DNA of 64,000 nt from Actinopolymorpha pittospori. Its GTDB lineage: Bacteria > Actinomycetota > Actinomycetes > Propionibacteriales > Actinopolymorphaceae. Below are positions 1 through 9,562 of this stretch, piece by piece. How positions within the stretch are numbered: position 1 is the first letter of the stretch; every line of letters begins with the position of its first letter. The notes beneath the pieces are model-generated. The model saw nothing but the letters and a program-made list of their open reading frames with translations. It had not been told where the DNA came from and made no database searches. The stretch spans positions 6,696,001 through 6,760,000 of the forward strand of contig NZ_JADBEM010000001.1 in assembly GCF_014873875.1 (NCBI RefSeq), given 5' to 3'. The position numbers and the translations under genes are program-made.

Positions 1-84
1 GCGAGCACGTTGCTAGGAGTGGCGGCGCTGGGCTACCCGGGCCAACTCGTCGAACTCGACCTCACCGCCGCGCTCGGCACATAG
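1..84 (+). CDS. RidA/YjgF-family protein, C-terminal end (partial)
   Basis: An open frame enters from the left edge and stops with TAG at 82-84, giving 27 residues with the core GVAALGYPGQLVELDL. This matches the last strand of RidA/YjgF imine deaminases (pattern VGVAAL-PG-LVEI-), which hydrolyse reactive enamines and imines made by PLP enzymes. Only the C-terminal tail is in the window, so catalytic residues cannot be checked. Family assignment is inference from a short piece. Confidence 0.5.
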   Translation, partial: ASTLLGVAALGYPGQLVELDLTAALGT

Positions 85-120
85 CGTTGCTGGCCGCCGT
101 CATCTAGCTACGCTTCCGGG

Positions 121-1036
121 ATGACGAGCGGAGAGCATCGCCGGGCAGTCCGAGGTGGGTGGGAGCCAGATCCTTCGTGGCAGGAGATGCCAGGGGCACG
201 GGGGTCTGCGACACGCGGTGTCTGGCGAGTGGAGCAGGGGGAGCGTCCCTGCATCGTCAAGCGTTTGCAGAGGCCACGGTCCCCGCACGGCTTGGCCCAG
301 CTTGACCGTCGACATCATTCATGGTGGCGGCGGGAGGCCGAGGTTGCACGCGAGGACATCCTGGTCCGTCGGCCTGATTGCGCCGAGTCCGACGAAGGTG
401 GTCGAGGACGAGGACGGAATCTCCCTGTGGATGCCGGAGATTCCGGCCGAGCCGGTCGCGGATGAGGTGCTGGCCAATGCCTACGGTCGCTTTGCCAGTC
501 AGGAGATGATGGACCCCGGCTGGTTCAACCGTGGGATGCTGCGCCATCGGGTTGTTGCCACTGACCGCATCGGCGGGACCGCGCCACTGCGAGAGGAGGG
601 GGTAGTCCCCGAATCTCTCCGGTCTCAGTGCGAAGGTGTTTGGCGGGCGCGCCACGTGATCCTGGATGCCTTGGACCGACTCCCACTGGTCCTGTCCCAC
701 GGCGACGCGCTGCCGAGGAACATGATTCGCCAGGAGCAGGACCAGGTGGTGGCGGTCGACTGGGGCCAGCTCGGCCACAACACGGTTGGCGCCGATCTCG
801 CGACTCTTGCTCTCTACTCTTCGGCTGAGATCGACAGCCTTGTGGAGGCCTACGTCGACGGGTTGGCCGGCGCGTATCAAGCGAACAAGCCGATGGTCAG
901 ATACGCCACGATTCACACCATGGCGTTGATCGCGGTCTTGCGGGCATCGAGGGCAGTCGCCTCCAAACAGGATATCGATGGTTACGTCAGCCGACTCCGC
1001 AAAGCGGAGCCGGTCCTCGTCGAGGCGTCCCGGTAG
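121..1036 (+). pseudogene. Aminoglycoside phosphotransferase-like kinase, frameshifted
   Basis: Two overlapping frames together make one APH/choline-kinase-fold protein of about 300 residues. The first frame (from ATG 121) carries the N-lobe with the lysine-containing strand CIVKRL and the segment WWRREAEVARED. The second frame carries GISLWMPEI, the catalytic loop LSHGDALPRNMI (HGD-x4-N) and the metal-binding VAVDWGQLGHN, and ends at 1036. The switch from frame 1 to frame 2 must lie near 352-380 and equals one extra base (or two missing) relative to an intact gene. The family transfers phosphate from ATP to small-molecule hydroxyls; substrate unknown. It may be a real pseudogene or a sequencing error. 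Confidence 0.75.
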
Positions 1037-1081
1037 CGGCACGCCGTTGTCAACGGCGAATGGATGGAGGCGCAGCGTGGT

Positions 1082-1711
1082 TCAGACGCCGCCGTGGCGC
1101 AGTCCGTTCATGAGGAGGGCGAGCAGGCGGTCGGCTTGAGCTGAGCTGTCCGGGGCGTCCTGGGCAGCCCACGCGATGGCGCCGACCATCCTGAGCACAT
1201 CGGCGTCGTCCGCGTCGGCGGCCACAACCCCTGATCGCTGCGCCCGCGCCAGCAGCGCCGCTCCGACCTCGAACAGCTCCGCATGCCAGGTCGACGCCAG
1301 GTCATTGCCGCGGTCGAGAGCCGAGTTCATCACCGTGGCCGCCAGACCTCGATAGGTCAGGGCGTGCACGAGCGCAGCGCGCAACCAAGTGGACAACGCG
1401 TCGAAGGCGTCCTCGACCGTCAGCAGCCCGCGACCAAGGCTGACCAACTCGGCTATCTGTTCGGCGAGCACCGTCTCGATGAGATCCAGTCGAGTGGGGA
1501 AATGCCGATACAGCGTCCCGCTGGCCACCCCCGCCCGCCGAGCGATCTCGTCCAAGGAGGCGTCCACTCCGAACTCGGCGAACGCAATCTTCGCCTGCTC
1601 GACCAACTGCTCGTAGTTACGCCGTGCGTCCGCACGCCTTGGGCGCCCGGGGCGCGACAGCGACTCCTGACCCGCCAGTGCGATCACCACACCCTTGCTC
1701 ACCGGGGGCAC
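1082..1711 (-). CDS. TetR-family transcriptional regulator
   Basis: This is a 209-residue protein with a TetR N-terminal helix-turn-helix at about residues 30-78 (ASLDEIARRAGVASGTLYRHFPTR) preceded by the usual basic RRADARRNYEQL helix. The alanine-rich C-terminal half is the ligand and dimer domain. It reads away from a SnoaL-like gene starting at 1792; the 80 bp between them should hold the shared operator. The start taken is GTG at 1711, and internal starts up to about residue 25 are possible. It is closely similar in layout to the TetR at 61282-61869. Ligand unknown. Confidence 0.88.
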   Translation of the reverse strand: MPPVSKGVVIALAGQESLSRPGRPRRADARRNYEQLVEQAKIAFAEFGVDASLDEIARRAGVASGTLYRHFPTRLDLIETVLAEQIAELVSLGRGLLTVEDAFDALSTWLRAALVHALTYRGLAATVMNSALDRGNDLASTWHAELFEVGAALLARAQRSGVVAADADDADVLRMVGAIAWAAQDAPDSSAQADRLLALLMNGLRHGGV

Positions 1712-1791
1712 GGTCCGTTACCGTCCCCGTCTAACCGGACTATGCCTCATCTTACCGGCGTCACGCACCCACAGCTTGGAGGGTCGCCCGC

Positions 1792-2235
1792 ATGGCACTG
1801 TCGGAACGCGATCGAATCGGCGAGGAGGGAGCCGGTGCGCGTGAGGTTCTGGAGCGTCTCCGCCAGGCCTCTGTCAACCAGTCCGTCGATGACATGAGTC
1901 GTCTCTACGCGGTCGACGCGGTCCACGAATTCCCGTTCACCGCACCAGGCTTCCCATCCCGGCTCGAGGGCAGGGACGAAATCGTGAACTGGATAACCGC
2001 TCTGTGGACGACCAACACGTTGAGGTATGAGCGTTACCGCACTCTCGCCACCTACGACACCGACGATCCGGAAACGATCATCGTCGAGCAGGAAGCCCTC
2101 GGAACCAGCGCATCCACCGGCGAGTTCGCGCTTCCCAACATCGTCGTGCTCACCGTGCGCAATGGCCAGATCGTCCGGCTGCGCGACTACGTCAACATCC
2201 TGGCGGCCGCAGCGGCCATCGGACGCGACATGTAA
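1792..2235 (+). CDS. SnoaL-like / NTF2-fold protein
   Basis: A 147-residue protein with the small alpha+beta NTF2 fold seen in SnoaL-like polyketide cyclases and ketosteroid isomerases. It has an N-terminal helix pair (REVLERLRQASVNQSVDDMSRLYAVDAVHEFPF), the phrase LEGRDEIVNWI, and C-terminal strands NIVVLTVRNGQIVRLRDYVN. It probably binds a small hydrophobic ligand; no catalytic dyad can be assigned with certainty. It is divergent from the TetR gene at 1082-1711, which suggests that TetR controls it. Confidence 0.78.
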   Translation: MALSERDRIGEEGAGAREVLERLRQASVNQSVDDMSRLYAVDAVHEFPFTAPGFPSRLEGRDEIVNWITALWTTNTLRYERYRTLATYDTDDPETIIVEQEALGTSASTGEFALPNIVVLTVRNGQIVRLRDYVNILAAAAAIGRDM

Positions 2236-2278
2236 GGGCCAATCCAGCCGCGGCACGCCCTGTTCGCGGTGGACTGCC

Positions 2279-2410
2279 TCATGCGTCGAGCAGCCGCCAG
2301 GCGGTGAGGGCGAGTCTGGCCCGGGTCAGTCCGGTGGGCTCGGTGAGGTCGATGCGCAGCGCCTTTCCGATCTGTTCGAGCCGGCGGGCGACGGATCGCC
2401 GCCGTCGGCG
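2279..2410 (-). pseudogene. PucR-type regulator, C-terminal HTH remnant
   Basis: The minus strand just after the SnoaL-like gene encodes SVARRLEQIGKALRIDL followed by EPTGLTRARLALTAWRLL and a stop at 2279. This resembles the C-terminal helix-turn-helix of PucR/CdaR regulators (RNT-RYRLRRIEE-G-DL-DP---L-LALR). No start codon, N-terminal domain or open frame continues upstream, so it looks like the tail of a lost gene. The match is short and uncertain. Confidence 0.4.
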
Positions 2411-2615
2411 AAGCGATGACCGTGATGACCGGCCCATGGGGTCGGCCTGTCGGCCTGTCCATGGCCGACACACCCAGGTGGTTGTTAGGGTCCAGTCAGG
2501 AGCGCTGGTCGTGATGGCGGAGAGGAGCGTGGGGATGACGCACAGTTGGTCGACACCCCGGGCTCTTCCTGCCGCCGAGCCTCTTCACCCGCGCCGATGC
2601 GGTGTCCGTACGTCG

Positions 2616-2730
2616 GTGCCGATGGGTGAGCGTCGCCCGATCGGCACGAACGGCTACGTCAGCACCTGGGGTGCGATCGTGAGTGCCTGTCCTCCTCAAG
2701 GTGGCTGAACCCGCCGGTTTGTCTGGCGGG
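2616..2730 (+). promoter_or_regulatory. Two hairpins in the nhaA leader region
   Basis: The stretch from 2411 to 2772 has no convincing gene. Two potential hairpins lie upstream of nhaA: arms GTGCCGAT (2616-2623) and ATCGGCAC (2640-2647), and CCCGCC (2710-2715) with GGCGGG (2725-2730) around a 9 nt loop. The second could be a terminator or an attenuator ending 42 nt before the nhaA start. No known riboswitch class was recognised. Confidence 0.35.
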
Positions 2731-2772
2731 GACAAGGGTCCATGACACCTCCTGCCACCCTGGAGTTTCTCG

Positions 2773-3993
2773 ATGTCTGCGTTCGCGCGGATGATCGCTG
2801 CCCTGCGCTCGGATGTGGTCAGCGGATCCCTGCTGATCGGCGTCGCCGCGTTCGCCTTGATCTGGGCGACCTCGCCTCTGTCGGCTTCCTATGAAGCGGT
2901 CCGTTCCTTCACGTTCGGACCCGCCGCCCTGCACCTGGACCTGCCGCTGCACGTGTGGGCGTCGGACGGGTTGTTGGCGGTGTTCTTCTTCATCGTCGGC
3001 AACGAACTCAAACAGGAGATCCGCCACGGCGAGTTGCGTAACCCGCGCCGGGCCGCCGTGCCGATCGTCGCGGCCCTGGGCGGGGTCCTGGTGCCCGCCG
3101 TCATCTTCTTGGCGATCAACGTCACCGATCCCGAAGCTGTCCGAGGCTGGGGCATCCCGATGGCCACCGACATCGCGTTCGCGCTCGCGGTGCTCGCGGT
3201 GGTGGGCCGGCACCTACCCGGCTCCCTTCGGACGTTTCTGCTCACCCTGGCCACCGTCGACGACATGTGCGCCGTGGTCGTCATCGCGGTCTTCTACGCC
3301 AAAGGCCTGTCCTGGCTCGCTCTGGCCGCGGCCGTCGCGGGCCTGGCCATGTTCGGGTACCTGCAGAACGGACGCGGCAGGCTCGCGCTCTGGCTGCTGA
3401 CCCGGATACCTGGCTGGCCGATCTACGGGATCCTGGCCGTGGTGATCTGGGCGTTCGCCCACGCTTCCGGCGTGCACGCCACCATCTCGGCGGTGGCCAT
3501 GGGCCTCCTGATGCGCACGAAGGCACGCGCCGGCGAGACGGTCAGCCCGTCCCAGCGGGCAGAACACGCGCTGCGTCCAGTGGCGGCGGGGGTGTCGTTG
3601 CCGGTGTTCGCCCTCATGTCCACGGGGATCTCCGTGAGCGGCGCCGAGGGCATCTGGTCGAGCACCATCACCTGGGGAATCCTGATCGGCCTGGTCGTAG
3701 GGAAACTCGTCGGGATCCTCGGCGGCGGCTGGCTGACCGCCCGGCTCACCAGCGCCCACCTCAACCCGCGGTTGGCATGGGCTGACATCGCGGGGATCGC
3801 GGTCCTCGGCGGGATCGGCTTCACCGTGTCGCTGCTCGTCAGCGAACTCTCCTACACCCGCATCGAAGCTCTCACCGATGCCAAGGCCGCGATCCTGCTC
3901 GCCTCCACCACCTCCGCCCTCGTCGCAGCCATCGTGCTCACCGCGCGCAGCCGCCACCACCGCGTCGCCGGCGGCGACACGAAGTCCCCGTAG
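2773..3993 (+). CDS. nhaA: Na+/H+ antiporter NhaA
   Basis: This 406-residue inner-membrane protein of about 12 helices exchanges cytoplasmic Na+ (or Li+) for external protons. Family hallmarks are present: FFFIVGNELKQEI, the unwound-helix motif MATDIAFALAVLAVVG (Thr-Asp pair), the ion-binding Asp-Asp pair in TLATVDDMCAVVVIAVFY, and the C-terminal GIAVLGGIGFTVSLLVSEL. Length is normal for NhaA. It stands alone, with a hairpin-containing leader upstream and the ABC genes converging on it from the right. The role in sodium and alkaline pH tolerance is established for the family. Confidence 0.95.
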   Translation: MSAFARMIAALRSDVVSGSLLIGVAAFALIWATSPLSASYEAVRSFTFGPAALHLDLPLHVWASDGLLAVFFFIVGNELKQEIRHGELRNPRRAAVPIVAALGGVLVPAVIFLAINVTDPEAVRGWGIPMATDIAFALAVLAVVGRHLPGSLRTFLLTLATVDDMCAVVVIAVFYAKGLSWLALAAAVAGLAMFGYLQNGRGRLALWLLTRIPGWPIYGILAVVIWAFAHASGVHATISAVAMGLLMRTKARAGETVSPSQRAEHALRPVAAGVSLPVFALMSTGISVSGAEGIWSSTITWGILIGLVVGKLVGILGGGWLTARLTSAHLNPRLAWADIAGIAVLGGIGFTVSLLVSELSYTRIEALTDAKAAILLASTTSALVAAIVLTARSRHHRVAGGDTKSP

Positions 3994-4150
3994 GACGGAT
4001 CACATCTCAGTGTCACCGAGTCGGGCCGTCCAGGAGGTAGTCGGTCAGGTCGCCGTACCTGAAGCGGCGAGCACAAGCGCGGCGTGCGCGGCCGCTCAGA
4101 ACGATGAACCTGGCCGTGGCCTGACAGCAGTTCTGGAGACGTATCGCGGG

Positions 4151-5929
4151 TCAGCGGTAACCGCGGGCCTGACGCGCGTAAAGCTCGGCGTACTGGCCCT
4201 CGGCCGCTGTCAGTTCCTGGTGCGTGCCGACTTCGACGACGGCTCCCTGGTCGACGACGACCACGAGGTCGGCGGCGGCAACCGTGGAGAAGCGGTGGGT
4301 GACCAGCAGGGTGACCGCGCCACGAGCCCGTGCCTCGCCGGCGGCCGCGATCTAGCGCTCGAAGAGTCGGTGCTCGGTGATGGCGTCGAGTGCGGCGGTG
4401 GGTTCGTCGAGAACGAGCAGGAGCGGTTGCGAGCGCATCATGCCGCGCGCGATCGCCAGGCGTTGCCACTGGCCACCGGACAAGTCGACGCCGCCGGTCC
4501 AGGAGCTGCCGAGTTGGGTGTCCAGACCCTGGGGGAGCACCTGAAGAACGTCTTCACTCGCGGCGCCGCGAAGCGCGTCGTGGACCGCGGCCGGGTCGTG
4601 GACCCGCGGTAGGTCGCCCACGCCAACGGTCTCTTGGACGCGAAGCTCCAGCTTCGCATGGTCCTGGAACGCTCCGGCGGTGCTGGCTCGCCACGCGTCG
4701 ATGTCGAGCGCGGCGAGGTCGGTGTCGTCCAGCAGGATCTGGCCCGACGTAGGTCGGTACATACCCGTGAGGAGCTTGACCAGTGTCGTCTTCCCGGCGC
4801 CGTTCTCGCCCACCAGCGCGACCACCGCGCCAGCCGGCAGGTGGAGATTGACATCGCGGACGGCCGGCGTGTCGGCGTCGGGATAACTGAACGTCAGGTG
4901 CTCCAGGAGTATCCCATTCTCGAACCGGGCGGGAGGGGCCTTGACTCCGGAGCCTGCGGCACGGACCTGCTGGTCGTAGTCGTTCAGCCAGAGGAACTGG
5001 CCCGTGATGCGGGCGATGCGAGTGAAGCTGGCGATGGCCCACTGGACGGACTGTCCGGCGTTCTGCAGACGGCCTGCCAGCATGACGGCCAGGACCAGCG
5101 CGCTGACAGGTACGGCCCGAACGAGTGCGTCGCTGACCATCCAGGCCAGGACCGCTGCGGCAGTGAGGAAGAAGAATGTCGCGCACGCGCCCTGGAGTGC
5201 GTTCGTGCGGATCGCCAGCAGCACGGCGGGTTGGCGCCAAGCGGTCACAGCGTCGGCAAGTCTGGCGCGCGTGGTCCGGCGGATTCCGAACACGCGCAGT
5301 TCGGCACCCGCGGTGGGTGAGGTGCCCAGGGCCAGCAGGTGGGAGGCCAGACGGCCCGGTTCGGCCGAGGACTTCTCGGCCGCGGCCTGCCAGCGCGAGA
5401 TCCATCGCGTCACGACGAGGGTGGGGAGGCCGGCGAGAACGAGCAGCAGCAGTCTCGCATCTGCGGTCAGGGCGAGCAGGATCGTGCCCGCCACGGTGAG
5501 CAGACTGTTGAACGTGTTGACGAACATGTTGAACGCCCCGCCGAGAGCCGTCTGCTGATCACGCAGGATCTGGAGCCGGTCGAGATAACGCGGGGACTCC
5601 AGGTGATCCAGTGTCGGGATGCTCGCCGTGATGCGGGCGATCTCCTTGTCGAACGCGAAGCCCACGCGTTCCATCTGGTTGACCCGCGCGGTCGTACCTG
5701 CCATCTGCAGGATCCAGTTCAGGCCGATCGATGCGGTGAAGGCACTCACGGCGAGCACCATCTGCGGCGTGTTGGATCGCACCGCACCGTCGACGAACCA
5801 CGCCAGGTAGAGGGGTTGGAGCAGCCCGATGACCTTGCCAACCGCCTCCAGGAGACAGACCAAGGTCTGCCAGGGGCTGACACGCACGGACATGGCCAGC
5901 ACGATTCCGATGCCTCGTAGGGCCCTCAC
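4151..5929 (-). pseudogene. ABC half-transporter (membrane + ATPase), in-frame TAG
   Basis: An ABC exporter-type half-transporter: N-terminal membrane domain, then an ATPase domain with Walker A GENGAGKTT, signature DLSGGQWQRLAIARG and Walker B LLLVLDEPTAALD. The frame is closed by TAG at 4352-4354 right after the D-loop (EHRLFER). The same frame continues for 66 codons with exactly the missing end of the domain: switch histidine LLVTHRFSTV and the terminal -YAELYARQARGYR, stopping at 4151-4153. One base change (for example from TAC or TAT) explains it. The ATPase would lack the H-loop unless TAG is read through. Start overlaps the stop of the partner gene by 4 nt. Confidence 0.85.
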
Positions 5930-7863
5930 TGCCTCGACACCTGTCCGGCGTCGGCCGCCATTTGCTCGCCCTGTTCGGGCCAGCCGGCGCCCGCGGCGGC
6001 GAAGCGCCGCGCCTGCAGGCTGAACATCCGCGCGTATGCGCCGTTCGCGGCCATGAGCTGGCCGTGTGTGCCGTCCTCGACGATGCGGCCCCGTCCGATG
6101 GTGTCCTGGCCGATCACGATGATGCGGTCAGCATGGCGAACGCTGGAGAGTCGATGGCTCACAAGCAGCGTGGTCATTCCGGCGGTCACCTCGAGGAAGC
6201 GATCGAACAGAGCCGCTTCGGCGCGCACGTCGAGCGCGGCTGTGGGTTCGTCGAGCACGATGATCCCGGCCCCGCCAGCGACGGCAGCGAGCGCACGGGC
6301 CAGGGCGACCCGCTGCCACTGGCCTCCGGACAGGTCGGTGCCACCGGTGAACTCCGGTGACAGGATGGTGTCCCAGCCGTTCTCGAGACGCTCCAGGAGT
6401 TCTGAGCCACCCGCGTCCTCCAGCGCCTTGGCCAGGGCCGAGTCGTCGACCTGAGGCGCCGACGAGATGAGCCCGACATTCCAGCGCAGCGACGACTTGT
6501 AGCGGACAAAGTCCTGGAAGATGACGCCGATCCGGCGCCGTACGGAGTCATCGGCGGCGGGATCGCCGCCGTCGATCCTGACGGTCCCGGAGTCCGGTGC
6601 GTACAGGCCACACAGCAGTTTGATCAGCGTCGACTTGCCCACCCCGTTCTCGCCTACGACGGCCAGTGCCTGGCCGGCCGGGACTGTCAACGACAGTCGC
6701 GTGAACGTTGGCTTCTCCTGCGCCGGGTAGGTGAACGTCACATCGCGAAGCTCGATGTCCGCGGCAGTTGACCGGATCCCCGGTTCAGGTGATGACGCCT
6801 GTGTTGGCGTCTCGTCGAATGGATCCGGCAGCTCCCTCAGCCCCAGCTGGGTTCGTAACCGGACCAGCTCCCACGTCGCGGCGGTCGACCGGCCGAGCGC
6901 CATCTGCTCGTCGCCCAGCGGACCGAAGGCCTCCAACGCGAGGATCGCCTGCACCAGCGTGACGATCGCCGCGAGCGACACCACGCCAGCCGAGGCATCG
7001 AGAGCGAGCAGAGCCAGCACCAGTCCGTTGGCGGCGAGCATCCCGGCCTCCGCCATCATCACCATCCCCAGTCCACGGTGGCGATTGCGCCAGACGAGAC
7101 TCATCGCGTGTCTCCACGTGGTGGAGTACCGCTCCAGCAGCCAGCCTGCCAGGCCGAACAGGCGGACCTCTTTCGCCGGTCCGGCACCGGTCAGCAGTCC
7201 ACGCAGGTAGGCCGCGCGGCGACGCTCGTCCCCGGAGACGTCGAGGATGTCGTCGTGTTGCCTGCTCACCCACCAGCTGAACACCCGGGACAACAGGACG
7301 TAGGAACTGGCAACGACCAAGGGTGCCCACCAACGCCACGTCATCAGTACGAGGAGCGATCCCAGCCCGGTGAGCCGAGTACGGACGATCGACCAGGTGA
7401 GCTCGATTCCGGCGGTGAAGTCCCATTCGCGGGTAGCGCTGATCACCGCATCGAGCCGACCGGCGAAGTCCGGGTCCTCCAGGTGCGCCACACCGTGCGG
7501 CGCGGTCCCGGCGTCCATCGCCATGTCATGGACTGTACGGAGGTAGCGGGCGGAGATCGCTTGGGCCAGCGCCGCCGTCGCCGACGTCAGGATCGGGGAG
7601 GCGACGAGGGCGGCGGCGGTGAGCAGCAGCCAGAACCACACCGTTTCGGTGGCGGCCGGCGACGCCTCTTTCGCGATCGCCTGGTGCAAGGCTCCAACCA
7701 ACTGGCCGGTCGCCAGGACGCCGCCGGTCGCGACTGCGGCCGAGCCGGCGGCCAATGCCAAGGCCGTTGACGAGTGGGCTGGAGCGGACGCCCACAGCAC
7801 CCTGCCGTAGAGAGCCGTACGACGAAACGACGTGACCAGCAGAGATGAGCCTGGAACGTCCAC
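5926..7863 (-). CDS. ABC half-transporter (fused permease and ATPase)
   Basis: A 645-residue protein with an N-terminal six-helix membrane domain (about residues 20-330) and a C-terminal ATPase: Walker A VVGENGVGKST (about 405-415), signature DLSGGQWQRVALARA, Walker B IIVLDEPTAALD, H-loop LLVSHRLSSV. All nucleotide-binding motifs are intact. It is followed with a 4 nt overlap by a second half-transporter (4151-5929), so the pair would form a heterodimeric exporter. Similar pairs accompany peptide and lipid export genes, but no precursor peptide or modification enzyme is seen nearby. Start taken as GTG at 7863; substrate unknown. Confidence 0.88.
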   Translation of the reverse strand: MDVPGSSLLVTSFRRTALYGRVLWASAPAHSSTALALAAGSAAVATGGVLATGQLVGALHQAIAKEASPAATETVWFWLLLTAAALVASPILTSATAALAQAISARYLRTVHDMAMDAGTAPHGVAHLEDPDFAGRLDAVISATREWDFTAGIELTWSIVRTRLTGLGSLLVLMTWRWWAPLVVASSYVLLSRVFSWWVSRQHDDILDVSGDERRRAAYLRGLLTGAGPAKEVRLFGLAGWLLERYSTTWRHAMSLVWRNRHRGLGMVMMAEAGMLAANGLVLALLALDASAGVVSLAAIVTLVQAILALEAFGPLGDEQMALGRSTAATWELVRLRTQLGLRELPDPFDETPTQASSPEPGIRSTAADIELRDVTFTYPAQEKPTFTRLSLTVPAGQALAVVGENGVGKSTLIKLLCGLYAPDSGTVRIDGGDPAADDSVRRRIGVIFQDFVRYKSSLRWNVGLISSAPQVDDSALAKALEDAGGSELLERLENGWDTILSPEFTGGTDLSGGQWQRVALARALAAVAGGAGIIVLDEPTAALDVRAEAALFDRFLEVTAGMTTLLVSHRLSSVRHADRIIVIGQDTIGRGRIVEDGTHGQLMAANGAYARMFSLQARRFAAAGAGWPEQGEQMAADAGQVSRQ

Positions 7864-7878
7864 GCGCGAAAGCTAGCA

Positions 7879-8892
7879 GTGGCTGAGGATCATGAGCCAG
7901 CGCTTTTGACTTCCCCTTGCACTGTCCGGCTCAGTGCCGTCGACGCCGGTACGGGGTTCCATCGGTTGCAGCAGGGCTCAGCTGAGCGGCGGTGGGGCGG
8001 CGTCGACCGGACGATCAACGACGCACCGAAGTTCGATCTCCTCCCGATCGCGACCGAGGGCCGCCCGGTCACCACCACTGGCGGCATCCGCATAGAGGCA
8101 CCCAACCGGCTCGACGACCTCGACCGTGCCGGGATCGTGGTCATCCCCAGTTGGCGTGACGCACACGAACGCCCTCCGCAGGACGTCCTTGACGCGATCG
8201 TCGCGGCGCACCACGACGGCGCGCTGATCGTCAGCCTGTGCATGGGCGCGTTCGTCCTCTGAGCCACCGGGCTCGTCGACGGCCGGCGGGTGTCGACGAA
8301 CTGGTTCTGCGCGCGGGTGCTGGCGGAGCTGTATCCGCAGGTCGAGGTTGACGCGTCCGTGCTGTACGTCGACAACGGAGACGTCGTCGCCAGCGCGGGA
8401 ACCTCTGCCGGCATCGACGCCTGCCTGCACGTCGTACGAAGGATCTGGGGCGCGCGGGCCGCGACGGCGATCGCACGGCGCATGGTGGTCCCTCCACTGC
8501 GAAGCGGTGGACAGGCACAGTACATCGCGCAACCAGTGCCCGACGGGAACGAGGACCCCGACCTGGCGGACGTGATGGGCTACGTCCTCGAGAACCTCGG
8601 CAGCCGGCTCGACGTGGGCCAGCTGGCCCGGCACGCGCACCTCACCCGCCGCACCTTCGACCGAGGCTTCCGCGACGCCACCGGTAGTTCGCCGATGCGA
8701 TGGGTGCTGGGCCAACGGATCCTTCAGGCACAACGGCTGTTGGAGGACACCGACCTTTCGGTCGACGCCGTTGCCAGCCAGGTCGGGCTGTCCACGGGAG
8801 TGACGCTACGCCCGCACTTCCGCCGGCTTGTGGGCGTCAGTCCGCAGCGGTACCGCGAGGCGTTTCGCCTCACCGAAGCCGAGGCCCGATAG
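7879..8892 (+). pseudogene. GlxA-type AraC regulator (DJ-1/PfpI + AraC), broken
   Basis: One frame encodes a DJ-1/PfpI-like domain (GIVVIPSWRD, SLCMGAFVL with the nucleophile-elbow cysteine) and an AraC-type DNA-binding domain (LARHAHLTRRTFDRGFRDATG and the second HTH LSVDAVASQVGLST). A TGA at 8260-8262 interrupts it directly after FVL, where intact relatives continue; the reading resumes in the same frame with ATGLVDGRR. The N-terminal strand (usually V-V-DGV-PFDL) is also missing, so the 5' end is probably eroded. The C-terminal part from 8290 could be made separately if a start were used. No target is evident. Confidence 0.8.
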
Positions 8893-8950
8893 CGATCGGT
8901 GGAGGCTCACGCGCGTATCTGACGATGAGCCCGTCGAGCCCGTCGCCCCG

Positions 8951-9382
8951 CTAGCCGAACTGGCTGACGCTCGTCGTCGACCGCTGCGCCTTCCGGTCAC
9001 GGAGGGCGGTGAGCGCGATGATCAGCAGCCCCATGACCGCGACGACCGCGTTACCCGTCGTCAGCAGGATCGCCTGTCCCACGTTCGCGTTCTGCATGTT
9101 CTCCAGGTGGTAGAAGAAGTGCGGGATGGAGAACATCGAGTACGCGACAGCCGCCGGGAAGACGAAATGGGCCAAGGGTTTGACCAACGCGATCCCGAGG
9201 ACCACCGCGATTCCCAGCATCACCTCGCCGTAGTCGCGCGCGTAGTGCTCGCTGAAGGGCGGCGTCAGATCGACCGTGGGGAAGTACAGGTAGAAGGTCT
9301 CCGGAGACAACGCGTTCCATGCTCCGACGACGGCGGCCTCGACGAAGAGGATGGCCAGAAGGATGCGAACGGTGATGGTCAC
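8951..9382 (-). CDS. Small four-helix membrane protein
   Basis: A 143-residue protein with four predicted transmembrane helices (residues about 5-25, 50-70, 75-95, 108-130). The loop SPETFYLYFPTVDLTPPFSEHYARDYGEV and the SIPHFFYHLEN segment recall DUF4345/DoxX-like small membrane proteins. The start is GTG at 9382, with AAGGAG seven bases upstream. The left end of the IS element lies only 35 bp upstream, so the original promoter has probably been displaced. Function unknown. Confidence 0.7.
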   Translation of the reverse strand: MTITVRILLAILFVEAAVVGAWNALSPETFYLYFPTVDLTPPFSEHYARDYGEVMLGIAVVLGIALVKPLAHFVFPAAVAYSMFSIPHFFYHLENMQNANVGQAILLTTGNAVVAVMGLLIIALTALRDRKAQRSTTSVSQFG

Positions 9383-9562
9383 GGTGTACTCCTTGGTGCC
9401 GCTGGGAGATCCTCACACCTAAGCCTCAATCCGTGGACTCGCTGGGTTGATGGTTTTGGTTGTGGGTGGGTCGCGGTTGGTGGTGGGTGGGCAAGGCGGG
9501 CCTGCTGGTCTGCCCAGCTTTCCTTTGGTCTCCGGTCGGGCCTTGGCGGCGGGTGGCTAGTT

